64,000 nucleotides of DNA from Sphingobium sp. D43FB (GCF_002312805.1 NZ_NMUA01000025.1:1-64000), one strand, 5' to 3'; shown: positions 1-11,197, counted from the first letter of the stretch. The notes: generated by a model not told the origin, from the letters alone. Program-made: numbers and translations.

Positions 1-2
1 TG

Positions 3-1339
<1,337 letters not shown>

Positions 1340-1445
1340 CGCTTGCCAGCGTCAATCAAAGCAGGCACCACTTGAAAACCGCGACGATCAGTTCTCATCC
1401 TGATTGACGGAAACTTCTCATCCAGATCGCCGCGCCATAGCTTGA

Positions 1446-2189
1446 TCTCGTGCCGGCGCCGAGAGCGGCTGGGACTTCAGCGCACGCTGGTTCGCCGACC
1501 CGCAGAAGATTTCGACCATCCACACCACCAGCATCGTGCCAGTCGACCTCAACAGCCTGATGCTGGCAATGGAACAGCGGATCGAGGCGCGTTGCCGCGC
1601 AGCGAATGACACCGTTTGCGCGGGGGATTATGCCGCGATGGCCAAGCGCCGAAAGGCAGCGATCAACCGCTATCTCTGGGTCGGGCACGAGGGTCGCTAT
1701 GCGGACTGGGACCGCATAGCCAGAAAGCCGACCGCCATCGTTTCGGCCGCCACCCTCTATCCGCTGCTCGTGGGGGCGGCCTCGCCGGACCAGGTGAAGG
1801 CCATTTCGGCCACCGTCCGCACGACGCTGCTCGCCAGCGGAGGTCTTCGCACCACGCCCATCCGTACCGGTCAGCAGTGGGACAGCCCCAATGGCTGGGC
1901 ACCGCTGCAATGGGTGGCGATCGATGGCCTGGCCCGCAATGGCGAAACAGCGCTCGCACGCGATATCGCTGGCCGCTGGATGGGCACGGTTGCGGCAGCC
2001 TATGCCCAAACCGGCAAGATGCTGGAAAAATATGATGTAGAGGAGCGGCGGCCCGGCGGCGGCGGCGAATATCCGCTGCAGGATGGATTCGGTTGGACCA
2101 ACGGGGTCGCCAGCGCGATTCTGGACCGCTATCCCGACATCCTGGCCGGTTTTCAGGCGGAACCTTCAAAGGGGGCAACCGCAAACTAG
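1446..2189 (+). pseudogene. treA: Trehalase (GH37), C-terminal remnant cut by IS21
   Basis: GH37 trehalases hydrolyse trehalose to two glucose molecules. The frame reads SGWDFSARW, then TSIVPVDLNSL, then the GH37 signature QWDSPNGWAPLQW, and finally the Gly-rich motif GGGGEYPLQDGFGWTNGV, ending at 2189. About the last 245 residues are present; a full trehalase has roughly 500-560. The N-terminal half is missing and a TGA at 1443 sits exactly at the IS junction. An internal GTG at 1536 could give a shorter product, but that lacks half the catalytic barrel. I call it a disrupted gene. Confidence 0.88.
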
Positions 2190-2829
2190 GCTGCAAGCTG
2201 CCTCCTCACGCACCCCTTTGCTGAGGCAAAGCACGCAACTCGTTTAATCGACCCATCTCGCAGCCTGTCTGCTTTTCTAATTTGAATACCCCAAATCCCT
2301 CCAACGTCTGATCAACCGCAGCAACGCAAGGACCATGAGCATGCAACCGAACAGCAGGATCGGCGCGTATGACTCCCTATTCTGAACTGCCCCAATCATC
2401 GCGCGAAGCAGAAAAAAGCGGATGGCAAGCATGCTCCAAATGCTTGCACGTCCCGGCCGCGCTCGAGCCTGGGGAACATGACCCCGGCAGAGATGGCGGC
2501 CCGATCAGCCGTTGCCATCACGCCCAAGCAAGGCATCAACAGCGCCTCCGGCTCCACTCATAGGTGGAGGATAGTCGGGGCTCAGACCACTTCCAAGGAA
2601 GACCGTCCGCAAATCTGAGACGCATCGGGAAATAGCGGTCAGCGGAATTGCGAGTACCGAGCGTCAAAGGCAGGTAGGAAACCGCCGATGACTTTTGTCC
2701 GCGGAACTATTGCCGGTTCGAGCTGGATGACAAGAACGGGACCATTGCCCAAGCGTGGTCGCTGATCAATATGATCCCAAGTCGACCGTTTCGAGCGGGA
2801 TCGAGATGCGCACCTCCGACCTTTAGGTC
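2190..2829. other. Non-coding stretch after the trehalase remnant
   Basis: No convincing gene was found here. The longest open frame (2369-2563, plus) has no recognisable motif. A short in-frame stretch near 2705-2800 reads RFELDDKNGTIAQAW and may be a scrap of an older gene, but no family could be assigned. Confidence 0.4.
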
Positions 2830-2881
2830 GGTAAGGAAAAAGGGACTGGCCGATGTCTCGGCCAGCCTCTTTTTCCTTACC
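2830..2881 (-). terminator. Rho-independent terminator of the phn-plc operon
   Basis: A long hairpin lies directly after the phospholipase stop codon. On the minus strand GGTAAGGAAAAAGAGG pairs with CCCTTTTTCCTTACC, and an inner 8-bp arm (CTGGCCGA/TCGGCCAG) encloses a 4-base loop. The U-rich right arm follows the GC-rich core, which fits termination of the minus-strand operon. Confidence 0.75.
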
Positions 2882-2892
2882 TTTCGTCAGCT

Positions 2893-4998
2893 TCAGGCCC
2901 GCATGAGCGGGTCGCTGATGCCGTGACGTCCGCTTTCGACGCGCCCAGCCAGGCGGATGTCCATTCCTGCCATGGCGACGGTCAGATCATACCAGTCTTC
3001 GCTCTTCGCCACTGGCCAGCGTTCGTTGGTGCTGCTGCCCCCGATCACCATGATCGCCCGGTCGGCCTGAACCCCATAGGCGTCCTTGCCCAATGTGACG
3101 CGCGCGGGAGTCGATCCATCGCAGGCTAGGCGCAGGCGCATGGCCTTGCCCGCCGCATCATAACGGGCGGTGAGGACCGGTGCGGCGGCGGCTTGCTGCA
3201 GATCGCCGGTGAAGCCCCGCACGAAACCGTTGGGGCCAAGCACGATGAGGTCGAAGCGACCTTGGTCGTCGGCCGTCCATTGATCGTGTAGAGATTTGCC
3301 TGCTTCCACCGTGTAGCGGCGCGGGATCTGATTCAGTCTGTGCCTGTCATAGACATGGAAGACGGCACCGGCCCGTCCTTCATTGGTGAATGTCAGAGTG
3401 AGTGCGGCCTTCGTCGCGACGGCATCGACGTGGAGGATGTAGGGCAGGGCGCGCGAGCGGCGGATGCCCGCTTCCTGAACCATATCCTGCGGCGCGCGGG
3501 GCGGCAGCGCCTTGGGACGGGTCAGATGCTCGGCCAGGATTGTGCTGGCGGCGCTGACATCGGGCAAGTCGGGGAAAGTGGCGTCGCTGCTCTGGCTGAA
3601 ATCGAAGCAACTGGTCATGTCGCCACAGACGGCGCGATGCCATGGGCTGATGCCGGGGATCGTGACACCGAAACGCTTTTCGAGAAACTGGCCGACCGAG
3701 GTGTGATCGAATATCTCGCTGTTGACCCAGCCGCCCCGGCTCCATGGCGAAACGACATACATGGGCACGCGCGGGCCAAGCCCCCAGGGCCGTGTCGTGC
3801 CGCTCACATCGTCATCGCGCGACGTATATTTATCCTCATGATCGTCGAAATATTCGCCCGCCAGGTCGAGCGTCGCCTTGCCCGCCATCGTGCCATCGCG
3901 ATTATAGGACGGCGGCGCGGGCGGCGGCACATGGTCGAACAACCCGTCATTTTCGTCGAACGTCTGGAAAAAGACGGTCTGGCTCCACAACTCCGGGTTG
4001 GCGGTGAGCGCGTCCAGAACTTCGGCCGTGAAGGCCGCGCCTTCGATCGGGGTCGACGCGCCGGGATGTTCCGATCGCTCCTTGGGCGGCAAGATCCAGG
4101 ACACGGCGGGCAGCGTGCCGTCCTTCACATCCTTGGCGAATTGTTCGAGCGAAAACTCGCTCATGCCGCGCTGGTAGAGGGTGGAATCCGGCTTGGCATC
4201 GCGGAACCCCTTGAAGGCGAGGCCACCGTGCATCGCGCCGGTCCAATTGTCGTTAGGGTCTTGATAGATGCGCCAGTCGACCCCGGCGGCCTCCAGCACT
4301 TCGGGGATGGTCGCCCATTCCAGCGCATTGCCGGCATAGGTATAGCCAGGCTCGGGCAGTGCGCCCTTGATCCAGCAGCGCAGGTTGTTGGGTTCCGAAT
4401 GCGTGTCCCGGCAATTCACGCCCTTGGCGGCGATGGCGGGATCGAAGCTGGAGCCGGACCAGAAGACGATGCGATTGGGGTCGGTGCCGCTGGTGACCGA
4501 ACAATGATAGGCGTCGCAAATGGTGAAGGCTTCGGCGAGCGCGAACTGGAAGGGGATATCCTGCCGCTTGTAATAGCCCATCGAATAATCGGTCTTATAT
4601 TTGGGCCACAGGCCGAATTTGCCCTGATTCCACGCGGCCTGTGCGTCCGAAAAGCTATGCGGCGTGCCCGGCACCTTGAGCGCGTTGGTCCGCTCGGTAT
4701 CCAGATGGAAGGGCGGCAGATCGCGCGCGCCGTTGGATTGCCACCAGACCGGGCGATTGTCGGGCAGCGGGATGGGATGGCGATCGCCAAAACCCCGCAC
4801 CCCTTTGAGCGTGCCGAAATAATGATCGAACGACCGGTTTTCCTGCATCAGGATGACGATATGCTTCACGTCCTTGATCGTGCCGGTCACGCGCTTGGGC
4901 CCGATGGCCAGCGCCCGCCCGATGCTGCCCGGCATGGCCGCCATGGTCCCCGCCACGCTGGCGGTCTTGAGGAAATCGCGTCTGTTCTTCAGGGACAT
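2893..4998 (-). CDS. plcC: Phosphocholine-specific phospholipase C, Tat-exported
   Basis: This 701-aa enzyme should cleave phosphatidylcholine or sphingomyelin outside the cytoplasm to release phosphocholine and diacylglycerol. The N-terminus has a twin-arginine signal (NRRDFLK) followed by a hydrophobic segment. The phosphoesterase-family signature HIVILMQENRSFDHYFGT starts near residue 46, and FDENDGLFDHVPPP near residue 350 matches a conserved metal-site region. Two C-terminal beta domains follow, as in the roughly 700-aa PlcH/PlcN family. It is the last gene of the phn operon, 26 bp after phnE, and is followed by a terminator. Substrate preference (choline or serine head group) cannot be read from sequence. 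Confidence 0.92.
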   Translation of the reverse strand: MSLKNRRDFLKTASVAGTMAAMPGSIGRALAIGPKRVTGTIKDVKHIVILMQENRSFDHYFGTLKGVRGFGDRHPIPLPDNRPVWWQSNGARDLPPFHLDTERTNALKVPGTPHSFSDAQAAWNQGKFGLWPKYKTDYSMGYYKRQDIPFQFALAEAFTICDAYHCSVTSGTDPNRIVFWSGSSFDPAIAAKGVNCRDTHSEPNNLRCWIKGALPEPGYTYAGNALEWATIPEVLEAAGVDWRIYQDPNDNWTGAMHGGLAFKGFRDAKPDSTLYQRGMSEFSLEQFAKDVKDGTLPAVSWILPPKERSEHPGASTPIEGAAFTAEVLDALTANPELWSQTVFFQTFDENDGLFDHVPPPAPPSYNRDGTMAGKATLDLAGEYFDDHEDKYTSRDDDVSGTTRPWGLGPRVPMYVVSPWSRGGWVNSEIFDHTSVGQFLEKRFGVTIPGISPWHRAVCGDMTSCFDFSQSSDATFPDLPDVSAASTILAEHLTRPKALPPRAPQDMVQEAGIRRSRALPYILHVDAVATKAALTLTFTNEGRAGAVFHVYDRHRLNQIPRRYTVEAGKSLHDQWTADDQGRFDLIVLGPNGFVRGFTGDLQQAAAAPVLTARYDAAGKAMRLRLACDGSTPARVTLGKDAYGVQADRAIMVIGGSSTNERWPVAKSEDWYDLTVAMAGMDIRLAGRVESGRHGISDPLMRA

Positions 4999-5024
4999 GG
5001 CCGCTCCGATCGATAGGATGGGGG

Positions 5025-6026
5025 TTACAAAAGGGATTTGCGCAGTCGCCCGGCGCTGCGATCCAGCAGCAGGACGACGATGAAGATGGCGATCAGGATC
5101 GTGCCGACATGGCCATATTCATACATGTCGTAGCGGCCCTTGAGTTCCTGACCGATGCCGCCTGCCCCCACCAGTCCGATGACGGTCGCCATGCGGACAT
5201 TCCGGTCGAGGATATAGAGGGTGTAGGCGATATATTGGGGCAGCACCTGGGGCAGGATGGCATAGCGCCACATCAGCATCTTGCCCGCGCCGATGGCGGT
5301 CAGGGCTTCCTGCGGCCGGGGGTCGGCATTTTCGGCATCGTCGGCATAGAATTTGCCAAGGAACCCCGCGCCATAGAGGCCGAGCGCCAATATGCCCGCG
5401 ATCGGGCCGAAGCCATAGGCGATGACGAGAAACAGGGCGCTGACCAGTTCGGGAATCGCCCGGCAAAAGCCGATGATGCCGCGCGCCATCATGCGGATGG
5501 CCGCAAAGCGCATCATGTTGCGCGCGCTCAGCAACGCCAGCGGAAAGCCGATGAGGATGGCGACGATGGTACCCCAGAGCGCGATTTCCAGCGTCTCCAG
5601 CATCTTGGCCGCGACCAGCCAGACATAGCCCAGCGGTTGCACGAGATAAGTCGTGCGGACCGGACGGCTTTCCATCCGCATCGTTTGCGGATTGATCGTT
5701 TCGGCACGGCGTTCGACGACCTCGACATGGGACAGGAATGGCAGGTCGGTCGGATTGAAACCCTCGATCCGGCTGACTTCCTGCCTCTCGGAAAGCTGGA
5801 TCGGGACGAGCTGGCCGATGGCGTTGCCAAGGCCGTCGGCGACCTGCGATCGCTCGGCAAGGCCGAATTGCACGGCAACGGCCTGGGTGGTCATCATGAC
5901 CATCCGCCCGATTTCGACGCGCTGGCCGGTGTACCAGAGCAGCAGGGCCGCGCCGATCAGCGCCAGGATGGTGCCGCTGCCATAGGGGCGCGGGTAGGAC
6001 CAGCGGCTGTGTGCCTGCGCGGTCAT
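5025..6026 (-). CDS. phnE: Phosphonate/phosphate-ester ABC transporter permease PhnE
   Basis: This is the inner-membrane permease of a PhnCDE-type importer. One N-terminal membrane helix (ILALIGAALLLWYT) is followed by about 100 mostly polar residues, then the binding-protein-dependent permease core with several helices and an EAA-like loop (EALTAIGAGKMLMWRYAILP). At 333 aa it is longer than typical PhnE (about 260-280 aa); the excess is the soluble insertion after the first helix. The start overlaps the phnC stop by four bases. Confidence 0.9.
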   Translation of the reverse strand: MTAQAHSRWSYPRPYGSGTILALIGAALLLWYTGQRVEIGRMVMMTTQAVAVQFGLAERSQVADGLGNAIGQLVPIQLSERQEVSRIEGFNPTDLPFLSHVEVVERRAETINPQTMRMESRPVRTTYLVQPLGYVWLVAAKMLETLEIALWGTIVAILIGFPLALLSARNMMRFAAIRMMARGIIGFCRAIPELVSALFLVIAYGFGPIAGILALGLYGAGFLGKFYADDAENADPRPQEALTAIGAGKMLMWRYAILPQVLPQYIAYTLYILDRNVRMATVIGLVGAGGIGQELKGRYDMYEYGHVGTILIAIFIVVLLLDRSAGRLRKSLL

Positions 6027-6793
6027 GCCAGCACCGCCTGGACCGGGGCGGCCGCATCCTGCTTTGCATAGATGCGCTTGGCGTCATAGTCGTCGAACAT
6101 GGCGGGCGGCCCGTCGAAAACGACCCGGCCACCCTGCAAGGCGACGATCCGGTCGGCATAATCGCGCGCCAGATCCACCTGATGCAGGCTGCACAGCACG
6201 GTCGCGCCACGTTCGCGCGCCTGTGTCCGCAACAGATCCAGCACCTCGCGGCTTAGCCGGGGATCGAGGCTGGCGACCGGTTCGTCGGCCAGGATGATGG
6301 CCGGGTCCAGCATGAAAGCGCGCGCGATGCCGACGCGCTGTTGCTGGCCGCCCGACAGACGATCGGCACGGCGGGCAAGATGCGCTTCGTCCAGGCCGAC
6401 AGCCGCGATGAGGGCACAGGCCTTGTCCTGCAACGCCGGTGTATAAAAGCCCGACATCGCCCGCCAGAAGGGCATGGCGGGCACCGCGCCCGCCATAACA
6501 TTGGTGGCGACGCTGGCCCTGGCGGTCAGGCCATAATGTTGGTGGACCATGCCGATGCGGCGACGCAAGAAGGGCAGGGTCTTGCGATTGACCGGCTTGC
6601 CGCCCACCACCACACGACCGCCGGTTATGGCGGACAAGCCATTGACGGTGCGCAGCAGTGTGGACTTTCCGGCACCCGAATGGCCCAGCACGACGCAAAA
6701 TTGCCCCGCAGGCACTGTGAAGGACACACCATCCAGCGCGCATGTGCCGTCGGCATAGTGGACGGTGGTGGCATCGAAACGAATATCCATCAC
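6023..6793 (-). CDS. phnC: Phosphonate ABC transporter ATP-binding protein PhnC
   Basis: This 256-aa ABC ATPase powers the PhnCDE importer. Walker A (GHSGAGKST, near residue 38), the ABC signature ([14 protein letters not shown]), Walker B ([13 protein letters not shown]) and the switch His (LCSLHQVD) are all present. Length is normal for the family. It overlaps both phnD upstream and phnE downstream by ATGA junctions, so the three subunits are translationally coupled. Confidence 0.95.
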   Translation of the reverse strand: MMDIRFDATTVHYADGTCALDGVSFTVPAGQFCVVLGHSGAGKSTLLRTVNGLSAITGGRVVVGGKPVNRKTLPFLRRRIGMVHQHYGLTARASVATNVMAGAVPAMPFWRAMSGFYTPALQDKACALIAAVGLDEAHLARRADRLSGGQQQRVGIARAFMLDPAIILADEPVASLDPRLSREVLDLLRTQARERGATVLCSLHQVDLARDYADRIVALQGGRVVFDGPPAMFDDYDAKRIYAKQDAAAPVQAVLA

Positions 6794-7713
6794 CGCTGCG
6801 CCGATTTCTTGAGCATTTCCGCCTTCAGCGCATCGCTGACCATCGCCATCTTCTGCGCGGCGGGGGTGAATTTGGCGGCGGGGAAATGGGCGTCATAACC
6901 ATCGACCTGGCCCCCGCCATAGCCCCGGATCATCTCTGGCGTGATGCCGGGTTCATGGGCGATATTCTGGAATGCCGATTGCAGTTGGTTGCGGGTCGCG
7001 ACCGGCAATTTGCTGTTCACGACCAGGGGCGGATAGGGAATAGGATCGCTGCGCGCGATGATCTTCACATCGCGAACGCCCGGCACATTCTCCCGCACCG
7101 CCTTTTCATAGCTTTCGAAGGAGAGCGCGGCGACGTCGACCTGCCCCTGCAACAAGGCGGCGAGGCTGCTGGCATGGCTGCCGGTCAGGCGGACCTCTTT
7201 CAGATCCTTGGCCGGATCGATCCCCGCATCCATCAACATGGTCATCGGGAAAATGAAGGACGATGTCGAATTGACGTCGCCAAAGGCGACGCGCTTGCCC
7301 CGCACGTCGGCGGCGGTGGCGATGGCGGCGTCCTTGTGTGCGAATAGCCCGGCATAATAGACCGAGGCGCCCGATTTGACAGCGACCGCTAGCAATTCGG
7401 CGCAACCGCGATCCTTCGCCTGCAAATAGGTGACGGGGCCGACAAAGGCGATGTCGGCCGCGCCGTTGCACATTCCCTCGACCACCGCGCCGTAGGATTG
7501 TGCGACCTTCAGGTCGAAGGTCAGGCCCGTGTTACGGGACACGGCGTTGAAAATCGGCTGGTAGTCCGCCAGCGTCCCGCTTTCCGTGCCGCCATCGGCG
7601 GGAATGAGCAGAACGTGCAAGGCTTGCGTCTTCTGGCTTTGCCGGGTCGCCCAGAACAGGCCCACCCCGCCCGCCATCAGCACCAAGATCGCCGCGATCA
7701 TCCACCGTTTCAT
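6790..7713 (-). CDS. phnD: Phosphonate/phosphite-type substrate-binding protein PhnD
   Basis: This is the periplasmic binding subunit of the importer. I start it at 7713 (MKRWMIAAILVLM), where AGGAAGGA sits about 9 bases upstream; the frame is open further upstream without a comparable site. That gives 307 aa with an N-terminal hydrophobic anchor or signal. The family motif GDVNSTSSFIFP near residue 146 forms part of the phosphonate pocket in PhnD/PtxB proteins. The ligand may be a phosphonate, phosphite or a phosphate ester; the flanking phospholipase favours choline- or amine-bearing esters, but this is inference. Confidence 0.9.
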   Translation of the reverse strand: MKRWMIAAILVLMAGGVGLFWATRQSQKTQALHVLLIPADGGTESGTLADYQPIFNAVSRNTGLTFDLKVAQSYGAVVEGMCNGAADIAFVGPVTYLQAKDRGCAELLAVAVKSGASVYYAGLFAHKDAAIATAADVRGKRVAFGDVNSTSSFIFPMTMLMDAGIDPAKDLKEVRLTGSHASSLAALLQGQVDVAALSFESYEKAVRENVPGVRDVKIIARSDPIPYPPLVVNSKLPVATRNQLQSAFQNIAHEPGITPEMIRGYGGGQVDGYDAHFPAAKFTPAAQKMAMVSDALKAEMLKKSAQR

Positions 7714-7804
7714 ATGCACATCCTTCCTATCCCGCTCCATAGGAGCGGCGGACGGAATAGGTCGGGGCTGTGACATGACGGTGAATGGGCTGTCATATGG
7801 GCGA

Positions 7805-10015
7805 TCAGAAGCTGGTGGTGAAGGAGGCGTAGACGGCGCGGGGCTTGCCCTCGAACTCATAGCCGTAGAAATAGGCGTCGCTGTTGGCCGCAATTTCGCC
7901 GCGCAGGAAGGCCGAACTGAAGCGCATATTACCGTAGCCATAGCGTTCGGCATATTTGGTGTTGGTGATGTTGACGACGCGAAGCTGGAAGCGATGCTGC
8001 CGCTCGTCGCCCGCCCAATAGGCGATCGACCCGTTCATGACGAAATAATTGCCGAAATTGTTGCGGAACCGGGCGGCCATGCTGCCATCGGGTTGGCGAA
8101 CATTGCCGCCGCCGGTCGCATATTCCGGCCCCTGATAGCGCGGTAGCAAGGTGACGTGGAACCGGTCATTCGCGCTGTGCCAGGCGACATTGCCGGTGAT
8201 CATATATTCCGGCGTCTCGTTGATCTGAAGATCGGTACCAGCGAGGCGCGCCTGTTGCTTGGTGTAGTTGATGTTGGCCGTGAACTGCTTGCCCAGGATG
8301 AAATCCATGTCCGCGGTGATGCCCCGAATTTCGGTGACGGCGCTGTTGTTGAACCATGTGTTGGGGGTCAGGCCGGACGTGCCCTGGATACGGTTGCTGA
8401 TGTCGGTGCGGAACGCGCCAACCTCGGCATTGATCTGCACGCCTCCGAAGGCTTTGCTGAACCCGACCGCGCCATTGTAGGTTTCTGTCGTTTCGGTCTG
8501 CAGGTTGGGATTGCCGACCTGGGTCGGACTGACCGAGAAAAGTTCGTTGGTGCGCGGCAGGCTGTAGGATGTGCCGCCGTTGCCGCGGATGTAGAAGGGC
8601 CCGATCGGCTGGCGGAAGCCGAATTTCCAGATGGTCTTGGAATCGAAGCTCTTGGCGAAATCAGTGCGGATGGCGAGTGAAACCTTGGTATCCGGGCTGA
8701 AGGGGATGACCGGCCGCGCGTCGAGATACAGACCCGTGATCGTGGTCGAGGCATCGCCGACCGGAAAGACCGGATCAGAGTCATCCTTGTAGGATACGAC
8801 CTGCACCCCCGCGACGAACTCCACCAGCTTGGGGAAGGTGAAGGTGTTGCGGAAATTGAGACCCCGCTCCTGAAAGCCGCCAACCTTGGAGTCCGCGCCG
8901 AACCCCTTGTTGGGATAGGGGGTCGACCGGCCCGTGGCGTCGCCGAAGCGGATCGGCTGGCCCTTCACATCGACACACCCTGCGCGATTGGTGCAGGTTT
9001 CGGCGAAGGTTTCGGTATTGTTGAGCCGTGGGTTGCTCCAATAGCCGGTCAGTTCGGTGTAGATCGCATCCGACCAGCGCCGGTCGATAGAAAAATCGAT
9101 GATCGGGTAGCGGACCCGGTTCGGCGAGAAGGTTTCATTGTCCGGGAACGGATCCTGAAATTCGATCTGGGTATATTGGCCGTTGAGCCGGAAATTCGTG
9201 TCGTCGTCGATCTTCCAGAGATATTTGATGCCGATATTGTTGCGGTTGAGCGGATATTTCTGGATGCCACCAGCCTTGGCGACGTTGTCGACATAGCTTT
9301 CCGGCGCGAAGATGCGCGGGCCGTCGGTCTGCTGGCTGCTGCCATAGACCATGACACTATGCCGTCCTTCGGCATCCAGCGCGAATTTGGCATTGCCCCA
9401 CAATTCGCGCGAATTGAACTCGCCATAGCTTGCGCCCAGTTCCACCTTGTTGGTGCCGTCGGGGCGCTTGGTGACCAGGCTGATGACGCCGATGCCGCCA
9501 TTCGATCCGAAGAACAGGCTGTTGCCGCCGCGGAATACTTCGACCCGTTCGATCATGTGCGGGTCGATCGTCGTCGATCCCCAAATATCTTCCAGCGCCG
9601 GGCCACGATCGTACAGCGGCACGCCATCAAGGACGACGAGCGTGTCGCGATCGCCGCCGCCGTCGAGGCGAATGGTATATTCGCCCTCGTCCGGCGAATA
9701 GCCGATATTGGCGCCCTTGATGAGGAATTGGGCGAGTTCGGCAAAGTTGCTGGCACCGCTCGCGGCGATCGCTTCGGAACTGACGATCTGGATATTGTTG
9801 CCAAAGGCGATGGCATCGGCCGCCACTTTGGTCGCTTCGACGCGCTGGCCGGTCACGATGATCGATGAAGCAGCAGCCTCGGCTTCGGCGGTGGCTTCAG
9901 CAGCGGCGGGTGCCTGGGCGATGGCCATCGTCGGCAGCAGGCTGGCCCCCAGCAACAGGCCAAGATGCACCGCGCCGAATTTCGATCGGCCGTAAGGACG
10001 TGAATGTTTCACCAT
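7805..10015 (-). CDS. TonB-dependent outer-membrane receptor of the phn-plc operon
   Basis: This 736-aa protein has a cleavable signal (ending near MAIAQA), a TonB-box-like stretch (SIIVTGQRVEATK), a plug domain (FAELAQFLIKGANIGYSPDEG) and a beta-barrel ending in the terminal Phe (YASFTTSF) used by the Bam machinery. It is the first gene of the minus-strand operon, 91 bp before phnD, so it probably imports a large or scarce phosphorus compound across the outer membrane. The ligand is unknown. The upstream region holds palindromic repeats and a Pho-box-like site. Confidence 0.92.
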   Translation of the reverse strand: MVKHSRPYGRSKFGAVHLGLLLGASLLPTMAIAQAPAAAEATAEAEAAASSIIVTGQRVEATKVAADAIAFGNNIQIVSSEAIAASGASNFAELAQFLIKGANIGYSPDEGEYTIRLDGGGDRDTLVVLDGVPLYDRGPALEDIWGSTTIDPHMIERVEVFRGGNSLFFGSNGGIGVISLVTKRPDGTNKVELGASYGEFNSRELWGNAKFALDAEGRHSVMVYGSSQQTDGPRIFAPESYVDNVAKAGGIQKYPLNRNNIGIKYLWKIDDDTNFRLNGQYTQIEFQDPFPDNETFSPNRVRYPIIDFSIDRRWSDAIYTELTGYWSNPRLNNTETFAETCTNRAGCVDVKGQPIRFGDATGRSTPYPNKGFGADSKVGGFQERGLNFRNTFTFPKLVEFVAGVQVVSYKDDSDPVFPVGDASTTITGLYLDARPVIPFSPDTKVSLAIRTDFAKSFDSKTIWKFGFRQPIGPFYIRGNGGTSYSLPRTNELFSVSPTQVGNPNLQTETTETYNGAVGFSKAFGGVQINAEVGAFRTDISNRIQGTSGLTPNTWFNNSAVTEIRGITADMDFILGKQFTANINYTKQQARLAGTDLQINETPEYMITGNVAWHSANDRFHVTLLPRYQGPEYATGGGNVRQPDGSMAARFRNNFGNYFVMNGSIAYWAGDERQHRFQLRVVNITNTKYAERYGYGNMRFSSAFLRGEIAANSDAYFYGYEFEGKPRAVYASFTTSF

Positions 10016-10122
10016 GACGATACCCCCAAAAATGTTCGGGTTGCCGGGGCAACAGCATGTCGTGGAACCGACTCGATGCTGCAGCGCGTCAACCGCTTGC
10101 AGGGGTCAAGTAGGAGTCCGAT

Positions 10123-10140
10123 GTGACAGTTGAATGAACA
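10123..10140 (-). promoter_or_regulatory. Candidate Pho box
   Basis: On the minus strand TGTTCAT, a 4-base spacer, then CTGTCAC resembles the PhoB site (two CTGTCAT-like heptamers 4 bp apart). The second half matches 6 of 7 positions; the first is weak (4 of 7). It lies 108 bp before the TonB receptor start. Confidence 0.35.
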
Positions 10141-10143
10141 TTA

Positions 10144-10227
10144 CTCAATTTGATGTCGCATTAAAATTGAGCTTGCTGCGACGAGACCGGACGCAGCATT
10201 GAACCCGATTAAACTACACTCAATTTT
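10144..10227. promoter_or_regulatory. Operator-like CTCAATTT repeats in the divergent promoter
   Basis: A perfect 8-bp inverted repeat CTCAATTT / AAATTGAG occupies 10145-10152 and 10165-10172. A third copy, CTCAATTT, lies at 10219-10226 just before the regulator gene. AT-rich half-sites with an AATT core are usual for MurR/RpiR regulators, so these are good candidates for binding by the adjacent RpiR protein, controlling both itself and the receptor operon. Confidence 0.55.
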
Positions 10228-10287
10228 GCAGGGCGACGAAATGCTGTTAGAGGTGGCGTGCGCCCGCGCTCGCCATTCAGGACTCTC

Positions 10288-11184
10288 ATGACAGCCTCCA
10301 CCCCCAAACGCCGTGCCCTTCCGACCACCGACAATGGTCCCATCGACAACACGCTCAATCGCATCCGCGTGGCCCAGCCGGGCATGGCGAAGGGGGCGAG
10401 CCGGATCGCCGATTATATCCTCGCCCAGCCCGAAAAGATCGTCGGCATGTCAGTGACCGAATTGTCCGAAGAGACGGGCGTGAGCGAAGGCAGCATCATC
10501 AATTTCTGTCGTGGCATCGGCCTGTCCGGCTTCCAGCAGATGAAACTCAGCTTGGCCCAGGAAATCGTGCAACCGGTGCAGTTCATCCACGAGGACGTCA
10601 CGCGCGATGACGACATGGACACGATCTGCCGGAAGGTATTTCATTCCGGGATTCAGGCCTTGCGCGATTCGCTGTCGGTGCTGGACCCCGCCGCGCTGTC
10701 CCGTGCGGTCGACATGATCCGCGCGGCCAAGCGCGTGGAAGTCTATGGCATCGGCTCGTCCGCACCGATCGCCGAAGACACGCATTATCGCATGCTGCGC
10801 ATCGGCCTTGACGCACGGGTGGTGGTCGATAGCCATGTGCAGGCGATCTGTGCATCGCGATGTGACCCCGATGTCGTCGTGCTGACCATATCGCACAGCG
10901 GCGCCACGCATGAGACGGTGGCCGCCACGCGGCTGGCGAGGGAGGCGGGCGCGAAAACCATCGTCATCACCAATTTCGCCCGCTCGCCGATTCACGCCTA
11001 TGCCGACCTGGTCCTGTTCACCATGGCGCGGGAGACGAGTTTTCGCACCGAGGCGATGACGAGCCGGATCGCGCAACTCTGCGTAGTAGATGCGCTGATC
11101 GCGGCCTTGGCGCTGGCGGATTATGAACGCTCGACCGAGACGCTGCGCCAGACGTTCGACGTGCTGTCGATCAAGCGCTTTTAA
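10288..11184 (+). CDS. MurR/RpiR-family transcriptional regulator (HTH + SIS)
   Basis: This regulator has an N-terminal helix-turn-helix (KIVGMSVTELSEETGVSEG and SIINFCRGIGLSGF, residues about 50-85) and a C-terminal SIS sugar-phosphate-binding domain (VEVYGIGSSAPIAEDTHYR; ISHSGATHETV). I prefer the ATG at 10288 with AGGA upstream; a GTG at 10258 with AGAGG is also possible. RpiR proteins sense phosphorylated small molecules. Being divergent to the TonB-phnDCE-plc operon, it probably responds to a phosphorylated product such as a phosphoalcohol rather than to a sugar phosphate. That ligand guess is inference. Confidence 0.88.
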   Translation: MTASTPKRRALPTTDNGPIDNTLNRIRVAQPGMAKGASRIADYILAQPEKIVGMSVTELSEETGVSEGSIINFCRGIGLSGFQQMKLSLAQEIVQPVQFIHEDVTRDDDMDTICRKVFHSGIQALRDSLSVLDPAALSRAVDMIRAAKRVEVYGIGSSAPIAEDTHYRMLRIGLDARVVVDSHVQAICASRCDPDVVVLTISHSGATHETVAATRLAREAGAKTIVITNFARSPIHAYADLVLFTMARETSFRTEAMTSRIAQLCVVDALIAALALADYERSTETLRQTFDVLSIKRF

Positions 11185-11197
11185 GCCGCAGTACCGC

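Noticed and set aside
2893..5083. Long plus-strand open frame across the phospholipase gene (558 codons).
   Set aside because: It is antisense to a well-supported phospholipase C and has no motif; high-GC genomes produce such mirror frames.
5109..6071. Plus-strand frame opposite phnE (320 codons).
   Set aside because: Composition is that of a mirror frame with many His, Asp and Ala and no fold; phnE is clear.
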